From Streptomyces misionensis (lineage in GTDB: Bacteria > Actinomycetota > Actinomycetes > Streptomycetales > Streptomycetaceae), in NCBI RefSeq assembly GCF_900104815.1, contig NZ_FNTD01000004.1, positions 3,054,501 to 3,118,500 of the forward strand: a stretch of DNA of 64,000 bases, read 5' to 3'. This document shows, piece by piece, positions 44,938-53,749 of this stretch (positions are counted from its first letter, which is position 1; each line of letters starts with the position of its first letter). The translations under genes were made by a program, and so were the position numbers. The notes under the pieces were generated by a model. The model saw nothing but the letters and a program-made list of their open reading frames with translations. It did no database searches and was not told the DNA's origin.

Positions 44938-45987
44938 ATGAGCACTGCCGAACTGCCGCAGCCGCACAGGATCGCGGACGTCCGGCGCCCGACTCTGAAC
45001 GCCGTCGCCGCCCGGGCCGGGGTCGGCCGCGGCACCGTCTCGCGGGTGATCAACGGCTCCCCCAAGGTCAGCGACCGGTCCCGCGCCGCCGTCGAGCAGG
45101 CGATCGCCGAACTGGGCTACGTCCCCAACCGTGCCGCCCGTTCCCTGGTCACCCGCCGCACCGACTCGGTGGCCCTGGTCGTCCCCGACGCCGAGAACCG
45201 GCTCTTCTCCGAGCCGTACTTCTCGGAGATCATCCGAGGCGTCTCCGCCGGACTCGCCGGTGCCGGGATGCAGCTGCTGCTGGTGCTGGCGCGGGACGAG
45301 TCCGAGTACGCGCGCCTCGCGGCCTACCTGTCCGCACAGCGGGTGGACGGGGTGCTGATGATGGCCGTGCACAACGACGACACCCTGCCCGACCGGCTGG
45401 ACGAACTGGCCGTGCCGACCGTGCTGGCCGGGCGGCGCAGCGACACCGAGCGGCTCGGGCACGTCCGCGCCGACAACCGGGGCGGCGCCCGGCTCGCGGT
45501 CGAGCACCTGCTGGCGGGCGGCCGCCGGAGCATCGCCACGATCACCGGTCCGATGGACATGGACGTGGCCCGCGAGCGCCTCGACGGCTACCGCGAGGCA
45601 CTGACCCGCGCGGGCCTCGCCGCCGACGAGGACCTGATCGCGTCCGGCGACTTCACGGAGGAGGGCGGGCGCGCCGCCATGCGCGCGCTCCTGCGCCGGC
45701 GCCCCGGCCTCGACGCCGTCTTCGCCGCCTCCGACGTGATGGCCTCGGGCGCGGTCCTGGAACTGCGCGCCGCGCACCGGCGGGTGCCGCAGGACGTGGC
45801 CGTCGTCGGCTTCGACGACTCGATCGTGGCCCGGCACATCGACCCCCCGCTGACCAGCGTCCGCCAGCCCCTGGAGGAGATGGGCCGCACCATGGCGAAC
45901 CTGCTGCTGGACGAGATCACCCACCGCGGCACCGGCCACCGGGCCGTGGTGCTGCCGACGGAACTGGTCGTGCGGGAGTCGGCCTAG
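44938..45987 (+). CDS. cebR: LacI-family repressor, CebR
   Basis: A 349-residue repressor divergent from cebE. The helix-turn-helix reads TLNAVAARAGVGRGTVSRVI with NGSPKVSDRSRAAVEQAIAE; the sensor domain has ALVVPDAENRLFSEPYFSEI and DAVFAASDVMASGAVLEL. Cellobiose-type sugars should release it from TGGGAGCGCTCCCA boxes. It is followed by a second GH1 gene with two boxes. It is very similar along its whole length to the regulator at 37874. Which of the two is the true CebR orthologue is not certain; position favours this one. Confidence 0.85.
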   Translation: MSTAELPQPHRIADVRRPTLNAVAARAGVGRGTVSRVINGSPKVSDRSRAAVEQAIAELGYVPNRAARSLVTRRTDSVALVVPDAENRLFSEPYFSEIIRGVSAGLAGAGMQLLLVLARDESEYARLAAYLSAQRVDGVLMMAVHNDDTLPDRLDELAVPTVLAGRRSDTERLGHVRADNRGGARLAVEHLLAGGRRSIATITGPMDMDVARERLDGYREALTRAGLAADEDLIASGDFTEEGGRAAMRALLRRRPGLDAVFAASDVMASGAVLELRAAHRRVPQDVAVVGFDDSIVARHIDPPLTSVRQPLEEMGRTMANLLLDEITHRGTGHRAVVLPTELVVRESA

Positions 45988-46041
45988 AACCGGCCCGGAA
46001 CCCCGTCCTTCGGATACCGCCAGTGGTCGGCCCATTCTCTA

Positions 46042-46055
46042 TGGGAGCGCTCCCA
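46042..46055. promoter_or_regulatory. Perfect CebR-type box upstream of the second GH1 gene
   Basis: TGGGAGCGCTCCCA, perfect palindrome. It sits just upstream of a CATAAT -10-like hexamer at 46058-46063, so binding would cover the promoter. Confidence 0.9.
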
Positions 46056-46079
46056 TGCATAATGGTCCCACTCGACTCG

Positions 46080-46093
46080 TGGGAGCGATTCCA
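46080..46093. promoter_or_regulatory. CebR-type box overlapping the second GH1 start
   Basis: TGGGAGCGATTCCA. Its last base is the A of the ATG, and its GGGAGCG half is also the Shine-Dalgarno sequence. Confidence 0.7.
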
Positions 46094-47517
46094 TGCCCGA
46101 ACCGATGACCGTGTCCTTCCCTCCCGCCTTCCTCTGGGGCGCGGCGACGTCCGCGTACCAGATCGAGGGCGCGGTAGGCGAGGGCGGCCGTACCCCCTCG
46201 ATCTGGGACACCTTCAGCCATACCCCCGGCAAGACGGCCGGCGGCGACACCGGCGACATCGCGGTCGACCACTACCACCGCTACCGCGACGACGTGGCCC
46301 TCATGGCCGAACTCGGCCTGAACGCCTACCGCTTCTCGGTGTCCTGGCCGCGGGTGCGGCCCACCGGCCGGGGCCCCGCCGCGCAGGCGGGCCTGGACTT
46401 CTACCGCCGGCTGGTCGACGAGCTGCTGTCCCACGGGATCAAGCCCGCCGTCACCCTCTACCACTGGGACCTGCCGCAGGAACTGGAGGACGCGGGCGGC
46501 TGGCCGGAGCGGGACACCGCGCTGCGCTTCGCGGAGTACGCGCAGCTCGTGGGCGAGGCGCTCGGTGACCGCGTGGAGCACTGGATCACCCTCAACGAGC
46601 CCTGGTGCAGCGCCTTCTTGGGCTACGCCTCCGGGGTGCACGCGCCGGGCCGGACCGAACCGGCCGCCGCCCTGCGCGCCGCCCACCACCTGAACCTGGC
46701 CCACGGGCTGGCCACGCAGGCACTGCGCTCGGTGCTGCCCGCGCACCGCTCGGTCGCGGTCAGCCTCAACTCCCAGGTGATCCGGCCGCTGACGCAGAGC
46801 CCGGCGGACCTGGCCGCGGCGCGGCGGATCGACGACCTCGCCAACGGCGTCTTCCACGGCCCGATCCTGCACGGCGCGTACCCGGCCACGCTGCTGGAGG
46901 CCACCTCGTCGGTCACCGACTGGTCGTACGTCCTCGACGGGGACCTGGCGGACATCCACCAGCCCCTGGACGCGCTGGGCCTCAACTACTACACACCGGC
47001 GCTGGTCTCCTCGCCCGGGTCCGCGCCGGACGGCCCGCGCGCGGACGGGCACGGGACGAGCACGCACTCGCCGTGGCCGGGCTCGGAGGACGTGGCGTTC
47101 CACCAGACGCCGGGCGAGCGCACCGCGATGGGCTGGACGGTCGAGCCGACGGGCCTGTACGACCTGATCACGCGCTACTCCCGCGAGGCCCCGGGGCTCC
47201 AGCTGTACGTGACGGAGAACGGCGCGGCTTACGACGACAAGCGCGGCGCCGACGGCCGGGTGCACGACCCCGAGCGCGTCGCCTATCTGCGCGCCCACCT
47301 CGCCGAGGTGAACCGCGCCATCGCCGACGGGGCCGACGTGCGCGGCTACTACCTGTGGTCCCTCATGGACAACTTCGAGTGGGCGTACGGCTACGACAAG
47401 CGGTTCGGCGCGGTCTACGTGGACTACGCGACCCAGGAGCGCACCCCCAAGTCGAGCGCCCTCTGGTACGCACGCGCGGCACGGGCCGGGGAACTGCCCC
47501 CGGTGGAGGACGTCTGA
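46093..47517 (+). CDS. Second beta-glucosidase (GH1)
   Basis: A 474-residue GH1 enzyme without signal peptide. [20 protein letters not shown] begins it; the acid/base is in [16 protein letters not shown] and the nucleophile in [34 protein letters not shown] is at the end. It is strongly similar to the bglC product, so the pair arose by duplication or transfer. Two CebR-type boxes precede it, indicating cellobiose-dependent expression. It may prefer different oligomer lengths or aryl glucosides. Confidence 0.92.
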   Translation: MPEPMTVSFPPAFLWGAATSAYQIEGAVGEGGRTPSIWDTFSHTPGKTAGGDTGDIAVDHYHRYRDDVALMAELGLNAYRFSVSWPRVRPTGRGPAAQAGLDFYRRLVDELLSHGIKPAVTLYHWDLPQELEDAGGWPERDTALRFAEYAQLVGEALGDRVEHWITLNEPWCSAFLGYASGVHAPGRTEPAAALRAAHHLNLAHGLATQALRSVLPAHRSVAVSLNSQVIRPLTQSPADLAAARRIDDLANGVFHGPILHGAYPATLLEATSSVTDWSYVLDGDLADIHQPLDALGLNYYTPALVSSPGSAPDGPRADGHGTSTHSPWPGSEDVAFHQTPGERTAMGWTVEPTGLYDLITRYSREAPGLQLYVTENGAAYDDKRGADGRVHDPERVAYLRAHLAEVNRAIADGADVRGYYLWSLMDNFEWAYGYDKRFGAVYVDYATQERTPKSSALWYARAARAGELPPVEDV

Positions 47518-47528
47518 CGGGCGCGTGC

Positions 47529-47572
47529 GGCCTCCCGCCGAAGTGGCCGAGCGGCCCGCTCGGCGGGAGGCC
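47529..47572. terminator. Bidirectional terminator hairpin 1
   Basis: Perfect 13-bp stem GGCCTCCCGCCGA / TCGGCGGGAGGCC; its loop contains a small GGCC hairpin. Between the convergent GH1 and chitinase genes. Confidence 0.82.
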
Positions 47573-47601
47573 GGCGGCGCGCCGATGAGCGCCGGGCCCC
47601 G

Positions 47602-47628
47602 GTCCCGCCGCCGGACCGGCGGCGGGAC
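47602..47628. terminator. Bidirectional terminator hairpin 2
   Basis: 11-bp perfect stem GTCCCGCCGCC / GGCGGCGGGAC with a 5-nt loop, 30 nt after the first hairpin. Confidence 0.7.
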
Positions 47629-47708
47629 GGCGGTGGCCCGCCCGGCGAAGGAGTCGGCCCCGGCCGAGGCGGGGGGCCCGGCCGGGGCCGGCTCGGTGGT
47701 GACGGCGG

Positions 47709-49151
47709 TCAGCCGAAGGCGGCGAACGCCTTGGCGAAGGCGTACTTGTCCTGGGTGATGGAGCTGCACGTCGGGTCGGCGGAGGGCTTGGGGCCGCCGG
47801 GGCACTGCTGGTCGCGGGCGGCCGACCACATGGACAGGCCGCCGAGGCCCTTCGACTTGGCGAAGTCCGCCAGCCGGGTGGCGTCGTCGACCTTGAAGAC
47901 CTCGGAGGAGACGTCGTTGACGCCGATCATCGGGGTGACCGCGACGGCCTTCCAGGCGGCCGCGTCGGAGAGTCCGAGCACGCTCTTGACCTGGGCCTGG
48001 GTGGCGGTGGCGGCCTGCTCGGCGTAGTCGCCCATGTCGCCGCTGTAGGAGGAGCCGTAGTCCATCGCCATGATGTTGACGGTGCCGGTCCGGACGCCGT
48101 TGGCCTTGGCGTTGGTCAGCAGGTTCACGCCGTCCTGGGTGAGGCCCTCGGGCATCACCGGGAGGGTGAAGGAGACGTCCAGGTCGGGGTGCTGGGCCTG
48201 GAGCTTGGCGATGGCCTGGGCGCGGCGGGTGTTCGCGGCCGTGTCGGGCAGCGCGCCGCCCTCGACGTCGAAGTCGACCTTGGTCAGCTTGAACGCGTCG
48301 ATCACCTTGCCGTACGCCGCCGCGAGCGCGTCCGCGGAGGAGCAGGTGGTGGCCAGCTCGGAGCCGGAGGCGCCGCCGAAGGAGACCCGGACGTCACCGC
48401 CCGCGGCCCGCAGCTTGCCGATCTGTGCGGCCACCGCGTCGTCGGCCGGATCGGTGACCCCGCCCCACTTGGGGGTGCAGCCGCCGCCGTCGGTGACGAA
48501 CGCCAGGTTGTAGTTCTTCACCCCGGTCGCGTTCGCGGCGCCGAGCAGGTCGTAGGCCGGGTAGAGGGAGGTGTCCACGTAGGGGGCGAAGCCGGCCGAG
48601 GCGGTGGTGCCCGTGCCGGTGGTCGGGGTGGGGGTGGGGGTCGACGTCTTGGTGGGCGTGGGGGTCGGGGTCGGCGCCGGGGACTGGCTCTGGGTCGGGC
48701 GGCCGCTCGGCTCGGGGGCCGGGCCGTCGTCGGCGGAGCAGGGGGCGTCGTCGATCCGGCAGCCCGTCGGGGCGCCGCTGCCCTCGACCACGAAGCCGAC
48801 GGTCACCGACGCGCCCGGGGCCAGGCCCTGGGTGTCCCAGCTCGCGGGACGCACGGTGACGTGCTGTCCGCTGACGCTCGACTCGCCGTTCCACAGCGAG
48901 GACAGCTTGGCCCCGGCCGGCAGGTCGAACTCCAGCGTCCAGGACTTCTCCCGCGCGGTGCTGTTGTTGGTGACGACGTACTGGCCGGTGTAGCCGGTCG
49001 ACCAGTCGCTGGTCCTGGTGTACGCGGCGTTCACCACCGCCGCGCTCGCCGTGCCCGTGAACAGGAGCGCGCCGCCGCCGACCACGGCCGCGGCGACCAG
49101 ACCGCCTATCGCCTTGTTCCTGCCACTGATCCTGCGCCGGTGCGTGCTCAT
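47709..49151 (-). CDS. Secreted chitinase (GH18) with family 2 carbohydrate-binding module
   Basis: A 480-residue exoenzyme starting at MSTHRRRISGRNK. Signal peptide: AVVGGGALLFTGTASA. Residues about 38-140 form a CBM2 (YTRTSDWSTGYTGQYVVTN, SSLWNGESSVSGQHVTV, GASVTVGFVVEGSG), then a Pro/Thr linker, then a GH18 barrel with the catalytic VDFDVEGGALP (DxDxE) and MAMDYGSSYSG. It degrades chitin outside the cell and would feed the hexosaminidase route elsewhere in the window. It lies 122 nt downstream of a two-component operon on the same strand. Confidence 0.93.
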   Translation of the reverse strand: MSTHRRRISGRNKAIGGLVAAAVVGGGALLFTGTASAAVVNAAYTRTSDWSTGYTGQYVVTNNSTAREKSWTLEFDLPAGAKLSSLWNGESSVSGQHVTVRPASWDTQGLAPGASVTVGFVVEGSGAPTGCRIDDAPCSADDGPAPEPSGRPTQSQSPAPTPTPTPTKTSTPTPTPTTGTGTTASAGFAPYVDTSLYPAYDLLGAANATGVKNYNLAFVTDGGGCTPKWGGVTDPADDAVAAQIGKLRAAGGDVRVSFGGASGSELATTCSSADALAAAYGKVIDAFKLTKVDFDVEGGALPDTAANTRRAQAIAKLQAQHPDLDVSFTLPVMPEGLTQDGVNLLTNAKANGVRTGTVNIMAMDYGSSYSGDMGDYAEQAATATQAQVKSVLGLSDAAAWKAVAVTPMIGVNDVSSEVFKVDDATRLADFAKSKGLGGLSMWSAARDQQCPGGPKPSADPTCSSITQDKYAFAKAFAAFG

Positions 49152-49250
49152 ACGCCTGCCTGCCTTCGTTCTCACGGGGTTTCGCACGGGGGGTGCGGTG
49201 CGGCAGCACGCTAGCGATCCGGAATCGGGCAAAGGGCCCGATGCGGACGG

Positions 49251-49279
49251 CGGTTCGCGATCTTAGGGTTCGCTTAAGG
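49251..49279 (-). promoter_or_regulatory. Candidate direct repeats upstream of the chitinase gene
   Basis: On the minus strand CTTAAGCGAACC is followed by CTAAGATCGCGAACC, two similar units overlapping the kinase stop codon, about 100 nt before the chitinase start. They could be response-regulator sites. Confidence 0.4.
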
Positions 49280-50677
49280 ATGGGATCGGGGCCGGTTAAA
49301 GGTGGAGACCAGGGTGCGTGCCCGACGCCTTCGCGCGGCCCCTCGGTGGCCCCGCCCGCGCGGTCCGCGCCCGTCGGACTGGAACCGGACCCGTATCTCG
49401 GTGCCGCCCAGGACCGAGCCGCCGATGCGGACGTCGCCGCCGGTGGACTCGGCGAGCCTGCGCACGATGTCGAGGCCGAGCCCGGTCGAGCCGGCGGTTC
49501 CGGAACCCCGGCCGCGGGCCATCGCCGCCTCGGGGTCGGGTATGCCGGGGCCCGCGTCGGAGACGAGCACGATCACCGCGTCCTCGCCGTGGTGCACGTC
49601 CACCGCGAAGGCGGTGCCCTCCGGGGTGTGCCGGAAGACGTTGCCGAGCAGGGCGTCGAGCGCGGCGGCCAGGTCGGCGCGGGCGACGGGTATCCGCACC
49701 GGGCGGTCCACACCGGCCACCCGCCAGGTGCGGCCCTCGTCCTCGGCGAGCGCGGACCAGAACTCCATGCGCTCGCGCACCACTTCGGCCGCGTCACAGC
49801 CGGCGCCGGGACCGGCGGGGACCGTCTGCGGCTTGGCCTCCCGGGCCGTGCGGATGATGGTGTCCACCTCGCGCTCCAGCTGGGCGACGGCGGTGCGGGT
49901 CTGCTCGGCGGCCGGTCCGGCCCCCAGGGAGGCCGCGTTGAGCCTGAGCACGGTGAGCGGGGTGCGCAGCCGGTGCGAGAGGTCGGCGGCCAGCTCCCGT
50001 TCGTTGGCCAGGAGTTGGACGACCTGGTCGGCCATGGAGTTGAAGGCGACCGCCGCGAGCCGCAGTTCGGTCGGTCCGTCCTCCGGCACCCGGGCGCCCA
50101 GCTTGCCCTCGCCCAGTTCGCGCGCGCCCTCGACCAGCCGGCGCGCGGGCCGCACCATGCGCACCCCGAGCCGGTCGGCGACGGCGACCGAGCCGACGAT
50201 CAGCGCGAGGCCGACGCCGGCCAGCACCGCCCAGGCCGTGCCGACGCCGTTGGTCACCTCCGACTCCGGTACGTACACCTCGACCACGGCGATCGAACCG
50301 GAGCCGAGCGCCACCGGCTGGAGCAGGGCGAAGCCGCCGGTGACGGTGGCCGTGGAGGCCCGGCCGAGCCTGCGCACCGCCTGGACGTCACGGTCGGCGG
50401 CGCGCCGCCCGCCGATGTCCAGCGGGCCGCGGGTGCCGTCGGCGGGCAGATGGACGGCCATCTTCGAACCGGCGCCCGCGGAGGCCACCACCCGCTCCAG
50501 CTTGTCCCGGTCGGTGGTGATGGACAGCGCGGGCGCGACCGCGGCGGCCTCCCGCTCGGCGCCCGCGAAGGCACGGTCGCGGGCCATCTCGCGGACCACC
50601 AGGCCGAGCGGCACCGCGAAGGCGACCACGACCATGGTGGTGACCGCGAGGCACACCTTGACCAGGGCCCATCTCAT
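49274..50677 (-). CDS. Sensor histidine kinase
   Basis: A 467-residue membrane kinase. TM1 is at about residues 5-27 (VKVCLAVTTMVVVAFAVPLG), an extracytoplasmic sensor of about 110 residues follows, TM2 is at about 140-165 (TAWAVLAGVGLALIVGSVAV), then HAMP, a HisKA box LAADLSHRLRTPLTVLRLN with the phospho-His, N box LDALLGNVFRHTPEG, and ATP motifs VSDAGPGIPD and GSTGLGLDIVRRLAE. An Arg-rich C-terminal tail has no domain. Its ATG overlaps the regulator stop (ATGA). Confidence 0.92.
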   Translation of the reverse strand: MRWALVKVCLAVTTMVVVAFAVPLGLVVREMARDRAFAGAEREAAAVAPALSITTDRDKLERVVASAGAGSKMAVHLPADGTRGPLDIGGRRAADRDVQAVRRLGRASTATVTGGFALLQPVALGSGSIAVVEVYVPESEVTNGVGTAWAVLAGVGLALIVGSVAVADRLGVRMVRPARRLVEGARELGEGKLGARVPEDGPTELRLAAVAFNSMADQVVQLLANERELAADLSHRLRTPLTVLRLNAASLGAGPAAEQTRTAVAQLEREVDTIIRTAREAKPQTVPAGPGAGCDAAEVVRERMEFWSALAEDEGRTWRVAGVDRPVRIPVARADLAAALDALLGNVFRHTPEGTAFAVDVHHGEDAVIVLVSDAGPGIPDPEAAMARGRGSGTAGSTGLGLDIVRRLAESTGGDVRIGGSVLGGTEIRVRFQSDGRGPRGRGHRGAARRRRARTLVSTFNRPRSHP

Positions 50678-51381
50678 CGCGGTGGCTCCGCGTCCAGGGG
50701 CGGCTCCAGCTTCACCCCGACGCCCCGCAGGGTGTGCAGATAGCGCGGCCGGGCCGCCGTCTCCCCCAGTTTCCGGCGCAGCCAGGACAGATGGACGTCG
50801 ATGGTCTGGTCGTCGCCGTACGACTGCTGCCAGACCTCGGCGAGGAGTTCCCTGCGGGGGACGACGACGCCGGGGCGGCCCGCGAGGAAGGCGAGCAGGT
50901 CGAACTCGCGGCGGGTGAGGTCGAGTCGGGTGCCGTCCAGCTCGGCCTGGCGGCGCAGCGGGTCCACGGTGAGGCCGCCGACGCGCAGGACGGCCGAGGG
51001 CGGGGCCTCGCCGCCGGCCGCACGGGCCCGGCGCAGCACCGCCGTTATCCGGGCGGAGAGGTGGTCGACCGAGAACGGCTTGGTGAGGTAGTCGTCCGCG
51101 CCCGCGTTGAGCAGGCGGACGATCTCCGCCTCGTCGTCCCGGGCGGTGGCGATGATGACCGGGACGTCGGTGATGCCGCGCAGCATCTTCAGGGCCTCGG
51201 AGCCGTCCAGATCGGGCAGTCCGAGGTCCAGGATCACCACGTCGAAACGGTGGTGCGCGACCTCGCGCAGCGCCTCCAGCGCGGTGCCGACGCTGCGCAC
51301 GGTGTGCGAGGCGTCGGTCAACTGCCGGATGAGCGCCGAGCGTACGAACTGGTCGTCCTCGACCACGAGCACACTTGCCAT
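50674..51381 (-). CDS. OmpR-family response regulator
   Basis: A 235-residue regulator. The receiver domain has the acidic pocket VVEDDQ, the phospho-acceptor in VVILDLGLPDLDG and the lysine in YLTKPFSVDHL. The winged-helix output domain shows LDLTRREFDLLAFLAGRPGV and TIDVHLSWLRRKLGE with YLHTLRGVGVKLE. It overlaps the kinase gene by 4 nt. Position suggests a role in expressing the chitinase downstream, not proven. Confidence 0.94.
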   Translation of the reverse strand: MASVLVVEDDQFVRSALIRQLTDASHTVRSVGTALEALREVAHHRFDVVILDLGLPDLDGSEALKMLRGITDVPVIIATARDDEAEIVRLLNAGADDYLTKPFSVDHLSARITAVLRRARAAGGEAPPSAVLRVGGLTVDPLRRQAELDGTRLDLTRREFDLLAFLAGRPGVVVPRRELLAEVWQQSYGDDQTIDVHLSWLRRKLGETAARPRYLHTLRGVGVKLEPPLDAEPPR

Positions 51382-51520
51382 GCGCCGCACCGTACGCCAT
51401 GGGCGAGGACCCGGTGCGGGCCTGTGGACAACTCCGCGGCTGTGGAAAAGCCGGGGCCGCGGGGCGCGGACGGGGGCGTGAGTGCGGGGTGCGAGCGCGG
51501 GGTGGGGCAGGATGGGCGCG

Positions 51521-52042
51521 ATGCGCAGAGGACTCGTACACGTACTGGCGTGGCTGCTCGCGACCGGCGCGGCGGTCACGTTGTCGTGGTGGGGCGTGCA
51601 CACGGTGATGGCCGGCACCGCGTACGACCCGCCGCGCGCCCTGCCGGTGGTGGGCGCGGGGTCCCCGACGACGATGGCGACGGCGGCCACCGCCCCGGGC
51701 ACGCGGACGGCCGACACCCCGCCGCCGTCCCGGTCACGGTCCGCTGCCCCGGCCCCCTCCCCCACCCGGACCGTCCACCGCTCCCCCGGTCCCACGCCCT
51801 CGGCCTCCGCGTCCGGCTCCGGCACGGTCAAGGCGTACGACACCGCGGGCGGCCGGGCCGTGTTCGAGCTGGGCGCGGCCGACGCCACGCTGGTCTCGGC
51901 GACGCCGGGGGCGGGCTGGTCGATGCAGGTGTGGAAGACGCCCTCGTGGATCCGGGTGGAGTTCAGCCGGGGCACGGACCGGGTGTCGGTGTTCTGCACG
52001 TGGCACGACGGACCGCCGCACGTGGAGATCGGCAGTTATTGA
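51521..52042 (+). CDS. Signal-anchored secreted protein of unknown function
   Basis: A 173-residue protein. ATG 51521 (MRRGLVHVLAWLLATGAAV) is used; an in-frame ATG lies 9 nt upstream. The hydrophobic N-terminus is a signal peptide or anchor. A Pro/Ser/Thr-rich linker (about residues 55-100) leads to a small C-terminal beta domain (AGGRAVFELGAADATLVSAT, WIRVEFSRGTDRVSVFCTWH). This layout is common in streptomycete cell-surface proteins. It is divergent from the two-component operon. No family recognised. Confidence 0.7.
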   Translation: MRRGLVHVLAWLLATGAAVTLSWWGVHTVMAGTAYDPPRALPVVGAGSPTTMATAATAPGTRTADTPPPSRSRSAAPAPSPTRTVHRSPGPTPSASASGSGTVKAYDTAGGRAVFELGAADATLVSATPGAGWSMQVWKTPSWIRVEFSRGTDRVSVFCTWHDGPPHVEIGSY

Positions 52043-52169
52043 TCGTTGGGTGGGTGATCGACGGTCGGCAATCCGCAGCCGACAGTCGACGGTCCACGGC
52101 CGCCAACCTGCGATCGCCGGCCGCCATGAGACGGTTGCCACAACCCGGCCGGCTCCCGGTCCGATCGCG

Positions 52170-53042
52170 TCAGCGGAAGACCGACGGCGGTGGGGCCGGC
52201 GAGTCCACGGCCGCCGCGTCCGTGACGGGGCGCGCCCCGCCGGTGAAGTCGGTGAGCCGTCTGCCGTGTTCGACCCGGGCGGTGTGCGGGTCGGAGGCGG
52301 CGCGGCGGGTCAGCTCGGCGATCGGCAGCGGCAGGTCGGAGGCGACCAGGATCGCGTTGGCGAAGCGCTTGCCGCGCAGCATGGCCGGGTCGGCGATCAG
52401 CGCGAGTTCGCCGAACCGGGCGGCGGCGGTGGCGATCTGGCCCCGCAGATGGGCGAGCGGGGGGCCGTCGGCGAGGTTGGCGGCGTAGACCCCGGACGGC
52501 TTCAGGGCGCGGCGGACCTCGTCCAGGAACTCGGTGGAGGTGAGGTGGGCGGGGGTGCGGGCGCCGCTGAAGACATCGGCGATGACCAGGTCGGCCCAGC
52601 CGTCGGGCACCTTGGCGAGTCCTTCGCGGGCGTCCGTCGAGCGCACCCGGATCCGCGCGTTGGGGTCCAGCGGCAGCTCGCGCCGCACCAGCCGGACCAG
52701 GCTCGCGTCCCGCTCCACGACCTGCTGGGTGGAGCGGGGCCGGGTCGCGGCGACGTACCGGGCCAGCGTGAGGGCGCCGCCGCCGAGGTGCACCGCGTGG
52801 ACGGGCTTGCCGGGCGGGACGGCGAGGTCGATGACGTGGCCGAGGCGGCGCTGGTACTCGAAGGAGAGGTACGCCGGGTCGTCCAGGTCGACGTGCGACT
52901 GCGGCGCCCCGTCGATCGTGAGGGTCCACGCCCGGCCGCGGTCGGGGTCCGGCACGAGCCGCGCCAGCCCGCCGTCGACCGTCTCCTCGACGACACCGAC
53001 GGCGACCGCCGCATCGCGCCGCGCGTTCCTCGACCTGCCCAT
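52170..53042 (-). CDS. Spermidine synthase-like protein
   Basis: A 290-residue protein starting MGRSRNARRD. A small N-terminal beta part (LTIDGAPQSHVDLDDPAYLS) precedes a Rossmann methyltransferase-type domain with VHLGGGALTLARYVA, VVERDASLVRLVRREL and LVIADVFSGARTPAHL. This is the polyamine synthase fold. Many actinobacterial members have lost the polyamine substrate residues, so the actual reaction is unclear. It begins 34 nt after the stop of the gene upstream on the same strand. Confidence 0.82.
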   Translation of the reverse strand: MGRSRNARRDAAVAVGVVEETVDGGLARLVPDPDRGRAWTLTIDGAPQSHVDLDDPAYLSFEYQRRLGHVIDLAVPPGKPVHAVHLGGGALTLARYVAATRPRSTQQVVERDASLVRLVRRELPLDPNARIRVRSTDAREGLAKVPDGWADLVIADVFSGARTPAHLTSTEFLDEVRRALKPSGVYAANLADGPPLAHLRGQIATAAARFGELALIADPAMLRGKRFANAILVASDLPLPIAELTRRAASDPHTARVEHGRRLTDFTGGARPVTDAAAVDSPAPPPSVFR

Positions 53043-53076
53043 CCCGTCATTTTCGCAGGCGCCCGCGGTAAACGTT

Positions 53077-53484
53077 TCAGCGGCAGTCGTCCGCGGCCCG
53101 GAGCAGCCGCGCCGCCTCGTCCAGGGCCTCGCGCAGCACCACCGGATCGGTCGCGAGATCGGCCTCCTCGCCCGGGGGCAGGAGCCAGTCGGCGCCCCGC
53201 ACCGGGGGCTCCGGGGCCAGGCGCAGCCCGCGGCCGTCGGTCTCGGTGCAGGTGCTGCCCGGCACGTCCCAGCAGGCGGCGGTGCCGGCGGGCACCAGGA
53301 AGCCGAGGGTGCCGCGGTCGTCGTCGTGCAGGACGGGCCCCACCGCGACGGCGGCACCGCGCCGCAGGATGTCGACCGCTTCCAGGCCCTGCCGGGCCGA
53401 TACGGTCACCAGGTCGCACGCCGTGCCGCCCGGCCCGGGCGACGACGGCGACGCGCACGGTTCGTTGCTCTGGCTGGTCTGCAT
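53077..53484 (-). CDS. Small conserved streptomycete protein, prim-pol N-terminal-like
   Basis: A 135-residue protein starting MQTSQSNEPCAS. It has ILRRGAAVAVGPVLHDDDRG, LGFLVPAGTAACWDVPGS and ADWLLPPGEEADLATDP. The layout (a GTA...W strand pair, then a WLLPPG strand and a C-terminal helix) resembles a family annotated as primase/polymerase-like in Streptomyces and, more loosely, the protein at 61710 in this window. No catalytic residues can be identified. Function unknown. Confidence 0.65.
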   Translation of the reverse strand: MQTSQSNEPCASPSSPGPGGTACDLVTVSARQGLEAVDILRRGAAVAVGPVLHDDDRGTLGFLVPAGTAACWDVPGSTCTETDGRGLRLAPEPPVRGADWLLPPGEEADLATDPVVLREALDEAARLLRAADDCR

Positions 53485-53749
53485 GCCCGCCTCCACCACA
53501 CGGCACTGTCGCGGTCCATGGGGTCCAACGCGCGGCCGTGTCAACGGCTACGGCACAAGTGCGCCGCAAAGGATGGCACTTCATGGCAGATCACGTATGA
53601 GATATCCGGTTTGTGGCCAAACCGAGCGTGGTGGCTCCGGCACAGCCGGTACGTTCTTGCTCGCCGGAATCGGGGCGTCCCTCGGGCGACACCTCCCGAG
53701 TCGCCCCGGGCCCGGCATGGTTCGACGGTTCGCACGAGAGGACCCGGCC

